A stretch of 64,000 bases of DNA from Georhizobium profundi (GTDB taxonomy: Bacteria > Pseudomonadota > Alphaproteobacteria > Rhizobiales > Rhizobiaceae). Numbering within the stretch: position 1 is the stretch's first letter; every line of letters starts with the position of its first letter. Shown piece after piece: positions 54,227-64,000 of this stretch. The notes under the pieces were generated by a model. The model was not told where the DNA came from. It saw only the letters and a list, made by a program, of their open reading frames with translations, and made no database searches. The position numbers were made by a program, and so were the translations under genes. The stretch covers positions 2,318,001-2,382,000 of the forward strand of contig NZ_CP032509.1 of the NCBI RefSeq assembly GCF_003952725.1. Reading direction: 5' to 3'.

Positions 54227-55540
54227 ATGGCCGATCTCTTCACCCATGGCCTCGATCCGACAGGCGGCACGCCGAGGCCGCTGGCGGATCGGCTGCGGCC
54301 GAAATCGCTGAGCGAGGTGACCGGCCAGGCGCATCTCACCGGACCCGATGGCGCGCTGACCCGCATGATCCGCTCGGGCTCGCTGGGTTCCATGATCTTC
54401 TGGGGGCCGCCAGGGACCGGCAAGACGACCGTCGCGCGGTTGCTCGCGGGTGAAACGGAACTCGCTTTCGAGCAGATATCGGCGATTTTCTCGGGCGTGG
54501 CGGACCTCAAGAAGGTGTTCGAAACGGCGCGCGCACGGCGCATGTCCGGCCGGCAGACGCTGCTTTTCGTCGACGAGATCCACCGCTTCAACCGGGCGCA
54601 GCAGGACAGCTTCCTTCCAGTCATGGAAGACGGAACGGTGGTTCTGATCGGCGCGACGACGGAAAACCCGTCCTTCGAGCTCAACGCGGCTCTCCTGTCG
54701 CGTGCCCGGGTTCTTTCCTTCCGCTCCCATGACGCCGACAGCCTTTCCCAGCTTCTGACGCGTGCTGAGGAAGCGGAAGGCCGTCCGTTGCCGGTGACGG
54801 CCGAGGCGCGCGCGATCATGCTGCGGATGGCGGATGGCGACGGGCGCGCGATCCTGACGCTTGCCGAAGAGGTGTGGCGTGCTGCCAGCCCCAGCGAGGA
54901 AGTGGATGCGGAGACGCTGCAGCGGATCGTCCAGCGGCGCGCGCCGGTTTATGACAAAGGCCAGGACGGGCACTACAATCTGATCTCCGCTTTGCACAAA
55001 TCCGTGCGGGGATCGGATCCGGATGCGGCGCTCTACTATCTGGCCCGCATGTTCGATGCGGGGGAAGACCCGCTCTATATTGGCCGCCGGCTCGTGCGCA
55101 TGGCGGCAGAGGATGTAGGGCTTGCCGATCCGCAGGCGCTTGTCGTCGCCAATGCGGCCAAGGACGCCTACGATTATCTCGGCTCGCCGGAAGGCGAGCT
55201 GGCGCTGGCGGAGGCCTGCGTCTACATCGCGACCGCGCCGAAATCGAACGGTGTCTATGTGGCTTTCAAGGCGGCGATGCGGGCTGCGAAAGAACACGGG
55301 TCGCTGCTGCCGCCGAAGCACATCCTGAATGCGCCAACGAAGCTGATGAAGGAGGAGGGCTATGGCAGCGGTTACGAATACGACCACGACGCGCCTGACG
55401 CCTTCTCGGGACAGACCTATTTGCCGGATGCGCTGAGCGGCACGCGCTTTTACGACCCGCCGGAGCGCGGGTTCGAACGCGAAATCCGCAAACGGCTCGA
55501 TTTCTGGGCTTCGAAGCGCCGCGAGCGGCAGGTTCGCTAG
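54227..55540 (+). CDS. rarA: replication-associated recombination protein A
   Basis: A 437-residue RarA/MgsA AAA+ ATPase that acts at stalled forks with SSB. Walker A is GPPGTGKTT (residues 60-68), Walker B LFVDEIHRFNRAQQDS, then GATTENPSFELNAALLSRARV, and the C-terminal tetramerisation domain has GHYNLISALHKSVRGSDPDAALYYLARM. It starts 11 bp after the protease gene, a pairing common in alphaproteobacteria. Confidence 0.96.
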   Translation: MADLFTHGLDPTGGTPRPLADRLRPKSLSEVTGQAHLTGPDGALTRMIRSGSLGSMIFWGPPGTGKTTVARLLAGETELAFEQISAIFSGVADLKKVFETARARRMSGRQTLLFVDEIHRFNRAQQDSFLPVMEDGTVVLIGATTENPSFELNAALLSRARVLSFRSHDADSLSQLLTRAEEAEGRPLPVTAEARAIMLRMADGDGRAILTLAEEVWRAASPSEEVDAETLQRIVQRRAPVYDKGQDGHYNLISALHKSVRGSDPDAALYYLARMFDAGEDPLYIGRRLVRMAAEDVGLADPQALVVANAAKDAYDYLGSPEGELALAEACVYIATAPKSNGVYVAFKAAMRAAKEHGSLLPPKHILNAPTKLMKEEGYGSGYEYDHDAPDAFSGQTYLPDALSGTRFYDPPERGFEREIRKRLDFWASKRRERQVR

Positions 55541-55580
55541 TTGGAGTAGAACCGAGCCGTCCGATAAGTCCCGGAGGTTG

Positions 55581-55598
55581 ATCGGACTTCGGTCCGAT
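55581..55598 (+). terminator. UUCG-loop hairpin after rarA
   Basis: A perfect 7-bp stem, ATCGGAC (55581-55587) and GTCCGAT (55592-55598), closed by the extra-stable TTCG tetraloop, 40 bp after the rarA stop. There is no T-run, so it may be a 3'-end stabiliser rather than a terminator. Confidence 0.4.
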
Positions 55599-55666
55599 GC
55601 ACCGTCTGTTCTGCCGCGGTTACACTACTGCCTCGATCATGTTCGGCAGGCCGGGGGGCGCGAACC

Positions 55667-56794
55667 ATGAATGGCAGGCACTTCACATCGACAGGTGTTC
55701 GGTTCGAGCCAGGCGACCGCATGCCACCATTCAAGGCCCGGACACGGAGCAACCCGCAGTTCAGCTTCGACACGATGGGCGGCTGCTGGCTGGTCCTGGG
55801 GCTCGTTGCCAGCAGCACGGACGACGATTGCCGGCGCGCGGTCGCGACCATGATGGCAGCAGACGATGTTTTCGACGATCGGCACGCCCGGCTGTTCATC
55901 GCCACGCGTGACCCCGATGACGAAACGCAAGAAACGCTTGTCGACCAGCTGCCTGGACGGCGGATTTTTCGGGATCATGACGGGGCCGTGGCGCGGCTTG
56001 CGGGCGCTACGACGGGTGCATCGGGTGTGCGCCGTCTGCCTCGATCGGTGTGGCTCTTCATCGATCCTGCATTCACCATCCGGCGTGTCGTGCCGATGCG
56101 GGAAGACGGGCGGTGCGCGGAAGAACTGCTGGAAGCGGTCGCGGCGGCCCCGCCGGTAGACCGTTTCGCCGGATTTGCCGTGCCGCCGCCGATCCTTGTC
56201 CTGCCGGACATCTTCGAACCTGATTTCTGCGAGCGGCTGATCGGCATGCATCGTCAATTGGGCGGCGCGTCTTCCGGCTTCATGCGCGAGCGCGACGGCA
56301 AGACCGTGATGATCAAGGATGCAAGCTTCAAGGTCCGGCGCGATCTCATCATCGATGACCCGGCCGTGATCTCGGAGGTCCAGAGCCGGATCATCCGCAA
56401 GGTGGTGCCGCAGATCGAGCGGGTCCATTTCTTCAGGTGCACGCGGATGGAGCGCTATCTGGTCGGTTGCTACCCGGCTGAAGAGGGCGGGCATTTTCAG
56501 CCTCACCGGGACAATACGACGCCTGCCACGATGCACCGGCGCTTCGCCGTATCGATCAATTTGAACGAGGATTTCGAAGGCGGGGAGGTGTCGTTTCCGG
56601 AATATGCTCCGCGCGGCTTCAAGGCGCCACGCGGGGCGGCGATCGTTTTTTCCTGTTCGTTGCTTCATGCCGTTTCGCGCGTCACCGTCGGCGCGCGCTA
56701 TGCATTCCTGCCGTTTCTCTATGACGATGCAGCCGCCGAGATCCGGCGCCGGAATTCCGCGTCGCTCGAGACGCAGGACGCCGCTGCTTTATAA
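55667..56794 (+). CDS. redoxin-like domain fused to prolyl 4-hydroxylase-type 2OG-Fe(II) oxygenase
   Basis: A 375-residue two-domain protein. Residues 10-165 follow a thioredoxin/peroxiredoxin-like layout (PGDRMPPFKARTRSNPQFSF, then GGCWLVLGLVASS, FIATRDPDDE, VWLFIDPAFTIRRVVPM) but lack the P-x3-T-x2-C active-site motif; the nearest cysteine is C55 in TDDDC. Residues 180-360 are a P4H-type double-stranded beta-helix with iron ligands H280 and D282 (PHRDN) and H334 (LLHAVSRV), and R344 for 2-oxoglutarate. It probably hydroxylates a protein or small molecule. GGGGGG lies before ATG 55667. It precedes the phytochrome operon by 156 bp. Confidence 0.85.
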   Translation: MNGRHFTSTGVRFEPGDRMPPFKARTRSNPQFSFDTMGGCWLVLGLVASSTDDDCRRAVATMMAADDVFDDRHARLFIATRDPDDETQETLVDQLPGRRIFRDHDGAVARLAGATTGASGVRRLPRSVWLFIDPAFTIRRVVPMREDGRCAEELLEAVAAAPPVDRFAGFAVPPPILVLPDIFEPDFCERLIGMHRQLGGASSGFMRERDGKTVMIKDASFKVRRDLIIDDPAVISEVQSRIIRKVVPQIERVHFFRCTRMERYLVGCYPAEEGGHFQPHRDNTTPATMHRRFAVSINLNEDFEGGEVSFPEYAPRGFKAPRGAAIVFSCSLLHAVSRVTVGARYAFLPFLYDDAAAEIRRRNSASLETQDAAAL

Positions 56795-56950
56795 GCGACT
56801 TTGAATGTAAAGCGGTCCGGGTTGCGTCTCCCGGATGAAAACCTGTATCGATTGTCGACGGGTGATCCATGACATCACCTGGAATGTTCCGCCGTGCATT
56901 GATGCCGGTCCGGTCGCAATGCTCTCGAAACACGGCGGTGACTGCCTACA

Positions 56951-57549
56951 ATGACGCTGCTGGCAATTCTTTCAGCCAATGCCACGCCCTCTAGTGCAGA
57001 CGTGGCGCCGGAAAGTCTTTCGCGTAAGCTTCGGCACCATACGGCGCGCGCCCACAAGCAGACTGAGCGCGCCGCCGGCCTGGATCCCCGATCGATCGAC
57101 CGCCGAAGCCTCACAGCTTTCCTTACGGACATGCACGGGTTTCAGCAGGCGCATGAGTGCTGGCTGCGCGGCTGCGGGATCGACCGATCGTTTCTCGCGG
57201 CGCGGGAACGGGCGGATCTGATGGAGGCCGATCTGATCCGCCTCGGTGGCAAGCGGGGCGGCGCCTATGACAGGACGATGCCGGCACCGTCGCCGGAGGA
57301 GGCCTATGGCGTGCTCTACGTGCTGGAAGGTTCGCGGGCCGGTGGGCGCTACATCGATCAGTGGGCCCGCGATAAAGACTGGTATCCAACTGAAGGGTTG
57401 AGTTCCTTGCGAAGCGACGACGGCGAAGCCATCTGGCGGGAAACTCAGGCCGCGCTGGATGCGCTGCCGGCGTCAATGACGCCTCAAGTGCTGGATGCGG
57501 CAGAGCGGACGTTTCAGCGGCTCCAGGACTGGTTCTCGAGGAGCCGCCC

Positions 57550-57553
<4 letters not shown>
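56951..57553 (+). CDS. bphO: biliverdin-producing heme oxygenase
   Basis: A 200-residue heme oxygenase (BphO type) that opens heme to biliverdin, the chromophore of bacteriophytochromes. The proximal heme ligand is in LRHHTARAHKQTE (H35), and the distal helix has GVLYVLEGSRAGGRYI. Its ATGA overlap with the phytochrome gene makes supply of chromophore and apoprotein coupled. It is first in a four-gene operon. Confidence 0.93.
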
Positions 57554-59752
<2,199 letters not shown>

Positions 59753-59760
<8 letters not shown>

Positions 59761-60208
59761 TTACCGTCCCATTCTGCTTGTCGAAGACAACCCCAAAGAC
59801 CTCGAACTGACGCTAGAGGCACTGCGCCGCTGCAACATCGTCAACGAAATCGCCGTTGCCCGCGATGGTGAAGAAGCGCTCGATTATCTGTTCCGGCGCG
59901 GCAAGTTCGAAGGCCGCAACGAGGGCGAGCCGACCGTCGTTCTGCTGGACCTGAAGCTGCCCAAGATCGATGGGCTGGAAGTGCTTGAAAAGATCAAGTC
60001 CCACGCCTTCCTGCAGCGCGTTCCGGTGGTGATGCTGACATCGTCGCGCGAAGAGCAGGATCTGATTGCCAGCTACGAGCTTGGCGTGAACGCCTTCGTG
60101 GTCAAGCCAGTGGAATTCGGCCAGTTCATGGAAGCCATCAGCAATCTCGGCGTGTTCTGGGCGCTCCTCAACGAACCTGCTCCGCTGCGGGATCTCGAAT
60201 GGAAATGA
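59753..60208 (+). CDS. single-domain response regulator of the phytochrome operon
   Basis: A 151-residue CheY-like receiver with no output domain, of the Rcp1/BphR kind. The acidic pair is VEDN (E12-D13), the phospho-acceptor D66 in VVLLDLKLPKIDG, the switch threonine in MLTSS and lysine in VVKPVEF. It overlaps the phytochrome gene by 8 bases and the HWE kinase gene by up to 10, so the phytochrome is its probable kinase. It may pass phosphate on to the next kinase or a distant partner. Confidence 0.95.
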
Positions 60209-61248
60209 GCGTTCAACCCGTACGCGCCGATCAGCGCGTCACCCGGATCGTTCTCCTTGAAGACAGTGATTTCGACGCGGATCTGATCCAGGAGCATCTG
60301 GGCGATCTGGGGGATTCCGTCGAGATCCTGCGCGCAGTCGGGCGCAGCGACTACGAGCAAGCGCTGAGGACCCATTCGGTCGATGTGATCCTATGCGACT
60401 ACTCGCTGCCCGGTTTCGATGGCCTGGCCGCACTCGAAATGGCGATTGAACTGGCGCCGGCAGCCCCGTTCATCTTCGTGTCCGGTGTGCTCGGGGAAGA
60501 GATCGCGATCGAATCCTTCCGCAAGGGCGCGACCGACTACGTGCTGAAGCAGCGCCTGATCCGGCTGGCCCCGGCGGTGAAGCGCGCGCTCGCCGAAGCG
60601 CGCCTGCGCGAAGAGCAGCGCCGCGCCCGCCAGCAGCAGGATTTGCTGGTTCACGAACTCAGCCACCGCGTGAAGAACACGCTGGCCGTGGTTGCCTCGA
60701 TCATTCGCAACACGGCGCGCCACAGCGTGTCCAAGCAGGATCTGGAAGAGCGGCTGCTCGGCCGGATCCACGCGATGTCGGATGCCCATGCGCTCTTGTT
60801 CGAGGCGAACTGGACGAGCACCGGGCTGCGCGACGTCCTCGAGCGCATTCTGGCGCCTTACCAGCGCAAGCATGCCCGCCAGATCGTCATGGACGGAGGC
60901 CGGGTGGATTTGCAGCCGAATTCGGCATTGGTGCTCGGCCTGATCATCCACGAACTCGGAACGAACGCTGCGAAATACGGCGCGCTGTCCACGCCGACGG
61001 GCCGTGTCGACGTGACCTGGACTGCACCGCTCGATCGCCATGGCGAGCGCCGGGTCGAAATGACCTGGAAGGAAAGCGGCGGTCCGCCGGTCGTCGAGCC
61101 GGAAGCGGCGGGCTTCGGCACGACGCTCATTCGCCGCAGCGCCGGGCCGGAACTTGGCGGGCAGGCAGCTCTCACTTTTCCGCCGGACGGCGTTCAGTTC
61201 AAGCTGAGCTTCGTGGTGGACGAAAACGGCCACAGCCGCAGCCTCTGA
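60199..61248 (+). CDS. receiver-HWE histidine kinase hybrid
   Basis: A 349-residue protein. A receiver domain (residues 15-135, phospho-acceptor D67 in LCDYSLPGFDG) is followed by an HWE-family kinase: phospho-acceptor H156 in HELSHRVKNTLAVV, N box LIIHELGTNAAKYGALS with the HWE-specific histidine, and WKESGGPPV in the G1 region. HWE kinases often feed the PhyR-EcfG general stress pathway, so light input to stress response is an inference. ATG 60199 (GGGA upstream) or 60205 (ATGA overlap) starts it. Confidence 0.93.
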   Translation: MEMSVQPVRADQRVTRIVLLEDSDFDADLIQEHLGDLGDSVEILRAVGRSDYEQALRTHSVDVILCDYSLPGFDGLAALEMAIELAPAAPFIFVSGVLGEEIAIESFRKGATDYVLKQRLIRLAPAVKRALAEARLREEQRRARQQQDLLVHELSHRVKNTLAVVASIIRNTARHSVSKQDLEERLLGRIHAMSDAHALLFEANWTSTGLRDVLERILAPYQRKHARQIVMDGGRVDLQPNSALVLGLIIHELGTNAAKYGALSTPTGRVDVTWTAPLDRHGERRVEMTWKESGGPPVVEPEAAGFGTTLIRRSAGPELGGQAALTFPPDGVQFKLSFVVDENGHSRSL

Positions 61249-61256
61249 GAGGCTGC
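61238..61256. terminator. hairpin with stop codon in its loop
   Basis: GCAGCCTC (61238-61245) and GAGGCTGC (61249-61256) pair perfectly around the loop TGA, which is the stop codon of the HWE kinase gene. It lies between convergent genes and has no T-run. Confidence 0.4.
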
Positions 61257-61273
61257 GTCCATAGCGCCGCAGA

Positions 61274-61678
61274 CTATTCGTAGGTGAAAGACGCGCACAT
61301 CTCCTCATCGGAGCCCGGCACGTCCTGCGTGTCGAACATCGCGACGATCGTCAGGTCGTCCATGCCCGCCCATGTCGCGACATAGGTGACGAACCCGTCG
61401 CCGCAGAGCGTGTTGCCGTTCAGAAGCTCCAGCACCTGCGGTTCGCTAACGCTGTAGACCGAGGCTGCCACCTTCTCACCATCGACGACGAAGACATCCT
61501 GGACCAGTTCGTCGAACACCAGCGACTGTCCATCCGAGAAGACGATCTCGCTGTCATCGAGGCTGACGTCGCCGGTGATCGACATGGCGGTCGTGCTGAT
61601 GGCGGTGAGATCTTCGGCTAAGGCGGGACTGAAGGCGAGGGCGCCGGCAATGAGTGCGGTCGGGAAGAAGAGACGCAT
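61274..61678 (-). CDS. small periplasmic protein of unknown function
   Basis: A 134-residue protein with a Sec signal peptide (FFPTALIAGALAFSPALA, cleavage at about residue 21). The acidic mature chain (pairs such as SLDDSEIVFSDG and VPGSDEEMC) has two cysteines that could form one disulfide. No family was recognised. It faces the HWE kinase gene convergently, 25 bp apart, and is divergent from crcB. Confidence 0.72.
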   Translation of the reverse strand: MRLFFPTALIAGALAFSPALAEDLTAISTTAMSITGDVSLDDSEIVFSDGQSLVFDELVQDVFVVDGEKVAASVYSVSEPQVLELLNGNTLCGDGFVTYVATWAGMDDLTIVAMFDTQDVPGSDEEMCASFTYE

Positions 61679-61876
61679 GAAAGGCCTTTCGAAAGCGGGA
61701 CGGGCAAGACGGTGACGCTGCAGCCGAATTTCACAACGACATATCGCAGGATCGGCGCGGTCAAACAGCAAAATATGTACGGGCGTCGCGGGCGGTTTCC
61801 AACGGTCGACAAATCGCTTTAGTGTCGACTGAAGGCGCGTCTTGCGCCCAGACAGTGTCGAAAGCTGGACGGCTTG

Positions 61877-62254
61877 ATGGTTCACACGCTTCTCGTTGCG
61901 CTCGGTGGCGGGCTTGGCGCCGCGCTTCGCCACCTCACCAATCTCGCCGCGTTCAGGCTGCTCGGGCCGAACTTTCCCTTCGGCACGCTTGCGGTCAACG
62001 TCATCGGCTCGTTTCTGATGGGCGTGCTGGTGGAAGTGGTGGCGCGGCGCTTCGGCGCATCGGTCGAATTGCGGCTCTTCCTTGCCACGGGCGTGCTCGG
62101 CGGCTACACGACCTTTTCCGCCTTCTCGCTGGACACGATCGTTCTCTGGGAGCGCGGCGCCCCGGGCCTCGCCGTCGCCTATGTGGGATTGAGTGTCTTG
62201 CTCTCGCTTGCCGCGATCATCGGCGGGCTGTGGCTGGCGCGGACGGTTTTCTGA
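61877..62254 (+). CDS. crcB: fluoride ion channel CrcB/Fluc
   Basis: A 125-residue four-helix protein of the CrcB/Fluc family, dual-topology channels that expel fluoride. Signatures are ALGGGLGAALRHLTN, FPFGTLAVNVIGSFLMG and ATGVLGGYTTFSAFSLDT. No fluoride riboswitch was found in the 198 bp upstream. rluC follows by 17 bp and ATP12 by 5 more, so they form an operon. Confidence 0.95.
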   Translation: MVHTLLVALGGGLGAALRHLTNLAAFRLLGPNFPFGTLAVNVIGSFLMGVLVEVVARRFGASVELRLFLATGVLGGYTTFSAFSLDTIVLWERGAPGLAVAYVGLSVLLSLAAIIGGLWLARTVF

Positions 62255-62271
62255 ACGGGATTGTGAACGAT

Positions 62272-63255
62272 ATGGCAAGCGTCGAGCAACGCAAGGTGGA
62301 CGGCGACGAAGCGGGCATGCGGCTCGACCGCTGGTTCAAGCAGCATTATCCGGGGCTCGGCTTCGGGCAGTTGCAGAAGCTTTTGCGCTCCGGGCAGATC
62401 CGGGTCGATGGCGGGCGGGTGAAATCCGACACGCGGGTGCAGCCGGGCCAGATGGTGCGCGTGCCGCCGCTTGGCGTGGACGAGAAGAAGACCGGGCCGA
62501 TCTCGCCGCGCGCGGTGCGTTCAGCACCCGACCACGAACTGCTCAGCCAGATGCTGATCTACGAGGACCCCAAGGTCTACGTTTTCAACAAGCCGGCCGG
62601 CCTTGCGGTGCAGGGCGGATCGGGCCTGTCGCGCCATGTGGATGGCATGCTGGAAGTGTGGCGCAACAAGAAGGGCGAGAAGCCGCGGCTCGTCCACCGG
62701 CTCGACCGCGAGACCTCCGGCGTGCTGGTCGTTGCCCGCACGCGCGGCGCGGCGCAGGCGCTGACGGCAGCGTTTCGCGAGCGGACGACCAAGAAGACCT
62801 ATTGGGCGCTGGTGCGCGGCGTGCCGAAGAAGCGCGAAGACAAGATCTCGACCTGGCTGGTGAAGGAAGCGACGCCGGATGGCGACCGGATGCGCGTTGC
62901 CAAGCATGGCGAGCCCGATGCCGACCACGCCGTTTCCTATTACCGGATCATCGAGCAGGCGGCGCAGAACCTCGCCTGGCTGGAGATGGAACCCTATACG
63001 GGCCGCACGCACCAGCTGCGCGTCCACGCCGCCCACATCGGCCATCCGATTCTCGGCGATCCGAAATATTTCGACGCGGACGAGAACTGGACGCTGCCGG
63101 GCGGCATGCAGAACCGGCTGCATCTGCACGCGCGGCGGATCATCATTCCAAATCCCGCGGGTGGATCGATCGACGTGACGGCGGAGCTGCCGCCGCACAT
63201 GGTACAGAGCTTCAACCTCATCGGTTTCGACGAGGCGGAAGGTGCGACGGACTGA
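62272..63255 (+). CDS. rluC: 23S rRNA pseudouridine synthase, RluC/RluD family
   Basis: A 327-residue RluA-family pseudouridine synthase. An N-terminal S4-like domain (MRLDRWFKQHYPGLGFGQLQ, split by residue 25) is followed by the catalytic core with HRLDRETSGVLVVART, whose aspartate attacks the target uridine, and the GRTHQLRVHAAHIGHPILGD loop. RluC modifies positions 955, 2504 and 2580 of 23S rRNA in E. coli; the exact targets here are inferred. Confidence 0.93.
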   Translation: MASVEQRKVDGDEAGMRLDRWFKQHYPGLGFGQLQKLLRSGQIRVDGGRVKSDTRVQPGQMVRVPPLGVDEKKTGPISPRAVRSAPDHELLSQMLIYEDPKVYVFNKPAGLAVQGGSGLSRHVDGMLEVWRNKKGEKPRLVHRLDRETSGVLVVARTRGAAQALTAAFRERTTKKTYWALVRGVPKKREDKISTWLVKEATPDGDRMRVAKHGEPDADHAVSYYRIIEQAAQNLAWLEMEPYTGRTHQLRVHAAHIGHPILGDPKYFDADENWTLPGGMQNRLHLHARRIIIPNPAGGSIDVTAELPPHMVQSFNLIGFDEAEGATD

Positions 63256-63260
63256 CGGAC

Positions 63261-64000
63261 ATGGCTGAAAACGACGACAAGCACTCCGGCAGCCGCGACG
63301 ACGGGTCGATGCGCGATATCTTTGCGGAGCTTTCCGAAGCGGCGATGAGCGATCCGGACCCGGTGCGGCGCGCGCAGAAGCAGATGCAGAAGCCGCTGCC
63401 GAAGCGCTTCTACAAGCAGGCCGGGTTCGCCGAGCACGACGAGGGCGGCTTCCTGGTGACCCTCGACGGGCGGCCGGTTCGCACGCCGGCGCGGCTTTTG
63501 CTGACGCTGCCGAGCGCCGTGACGGCGGAAAAGACGGCCGCCGAATGGGACGCGCAGGCCGAAACGATCGATCCGGCGACGATGCCGCTGACACGGCTCG
63601 CCAATACGGCGATCGACGGCATTGCGCAGGACACGCAGGCCGTGGCCGAGGACGTGCTGCGCTTTGCCGGCACGGACCTCATCTGCTACCGCGCGGGCGG
63701 GCCCGAGCGGCTGGTGGAGCGCCAGAGCGAGGAATGGGACCCGGTGCTCGACTGGGCGCAGGCGGAGCTTGCGGCACGCTTCGTGCTGGCCGAAGGCGTG
63801 ATGCATGTGGCGCAGCCGCGCGAGACGCTGGCCGCCTTCGGTGCGGCGCTCAAGGCTTTTACCCAGCCGCTCGATCTTGCGGCGTTGCATCTGGCGACGA
63901 GCCTGACGGGCTCGGCGCTGATCGCCATGGCGCTGGCCAAAGGCGCTCTTGCGCCCGACGAGGCGTGGGAGAAGGCGCATCTCGACGAGAACTGGAACGC
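63261..64000 (+). CDS. ATP12 family F1-ATPase assembly chaperone, 3' end outside window
   Basis: The first 246 codons of an ATP12-type protein, the chaperone for the F1-ATPase alpha subunit that alphaproteobacteria share with mitochondria. Signatures are KRFYKQAGFAEHDEGGFLVTLDGRPVRTPA, split by residue 65, MPLTRLANTAIDG, and RFAGTDLICYRAGGPERL. ATG 63261 lies 5 bp after rluC. The C-terminus is cut off by the window edge. Confidence 0.95.
   Translation, partial: MAENDDKHSGSRDDGSMRDIFAELSEAAMSDPDPVRRAQKQMQKPLPKRFYKQAGFAEHDEGGFLVTLDGRPVRTPARLLLTLPSAVTAEKTAAEWDAQAETIDPATMPLTRLANTAIDGIAQDTQAVAEDVLRFAGTDLICYRAGGPERLVERQSEEWDPVLDWAQAELAARFVLAEGVMHVAQPRETLAAFGAALKAFTQPLDLAALHLATSLTGSALIAMALAKGALAPDEAWEKAHLDENWN

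Noticed and set aside
61679..61876. Possible fluoride riboswitch before crcB
   Set aside because: The GGNGATGG-type start and GCTGATG-type end of the motif are absent; only a minor GGCGC/GCGCC hairpin is present.

Overview
The window is GC-rich, densely coded and chromosomal in character. It suggests an alphaproteobacterium of the order Hyphomicrobiales (Rhizobiales), probably near Phyllobacteriaceae/Mesorhizobium. This is inferred from gene content and order: cckA, a single-cysteine DksA, the F-ATPase zeta subunit, BolA next to Grx4, purS/purQ/purL of the split type, ATP12 and a GAAC-N7-GAAC type LexA box. No insertion sequence, prophage, CRISPR array, rRNA or tRNA gene was seen. A partial YcjX-like gene runs off the left edge and a partial ATP12-like gene off the right edge.

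Layout. 1-8.7 kb: YcjX-like GTPase, SixA-like phosphatase, dksA, an alpha/beta hydrolase, an orphan FliO-like membrane protein, the cell-cycle kinase gene cckA, a PAS protein, an OmpA-type lipoprotein and a small secreted protein. 8.8-25.7 kb: psuK-psuG (pseudouridine breakdown), recA with an SOS-type operator, alaS, an AI-2E family permease, glutaminase, a winged-helix/TPR regulator, icd, trmJ-like and murI, a Pmp3/YqaE membrane peptide, rpsD, a membrane protein and ttcA. 25.7-40.7 kb: two tandem Bcr/CflA-type exporters, grxD, bolA, and the purine genes purL, purQ, purS, purC and purB. Tryptophan 2,3-dioxygenase, the ATPase zeta subunit, an HpcH/HpaI aldolase, a serine hydrolase, rpe and a P1 peptidase lie among them.

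40.7-48 kb: an orphan Leu/Ile/Val-type binding protein, then a six-gene run (flavin reductase, CoxD-like AAA+, CoxE-like VWA, split XdhC/CoxF pair, molybdopterin-binding/MocA fusion). The run looks dedicated to maturing a molybdenum hydroxylase whose structural subunits are not in the window. 48-64 kb: a 27-residue membrane peptide behind a perfect LexA box, dnaE, a Do-type protease with rarA, a redoxin-like/2OG-Fe(II) oxygenase fusion, a light-sensing operon (heme oxygenase, bacteriophytochrome, response regulator, HWE kinase) and crcB-rluC-ATP12.

The most interesting points are: (1) the SOS-operator-controlled 27-aa membrane peptide before dnaE, a candidate DNA-damage-induced micropeptide; (2) the translationally coupled phytochrome phosphorelay; (3) a textbook GGAAC-N17-CGTT general-stress promoter in front of the Pmp3 peptide; (4) the orphan molybdo-enzyme maturation cluster. 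Functional names rest on motifs read by eye; no database search was run.
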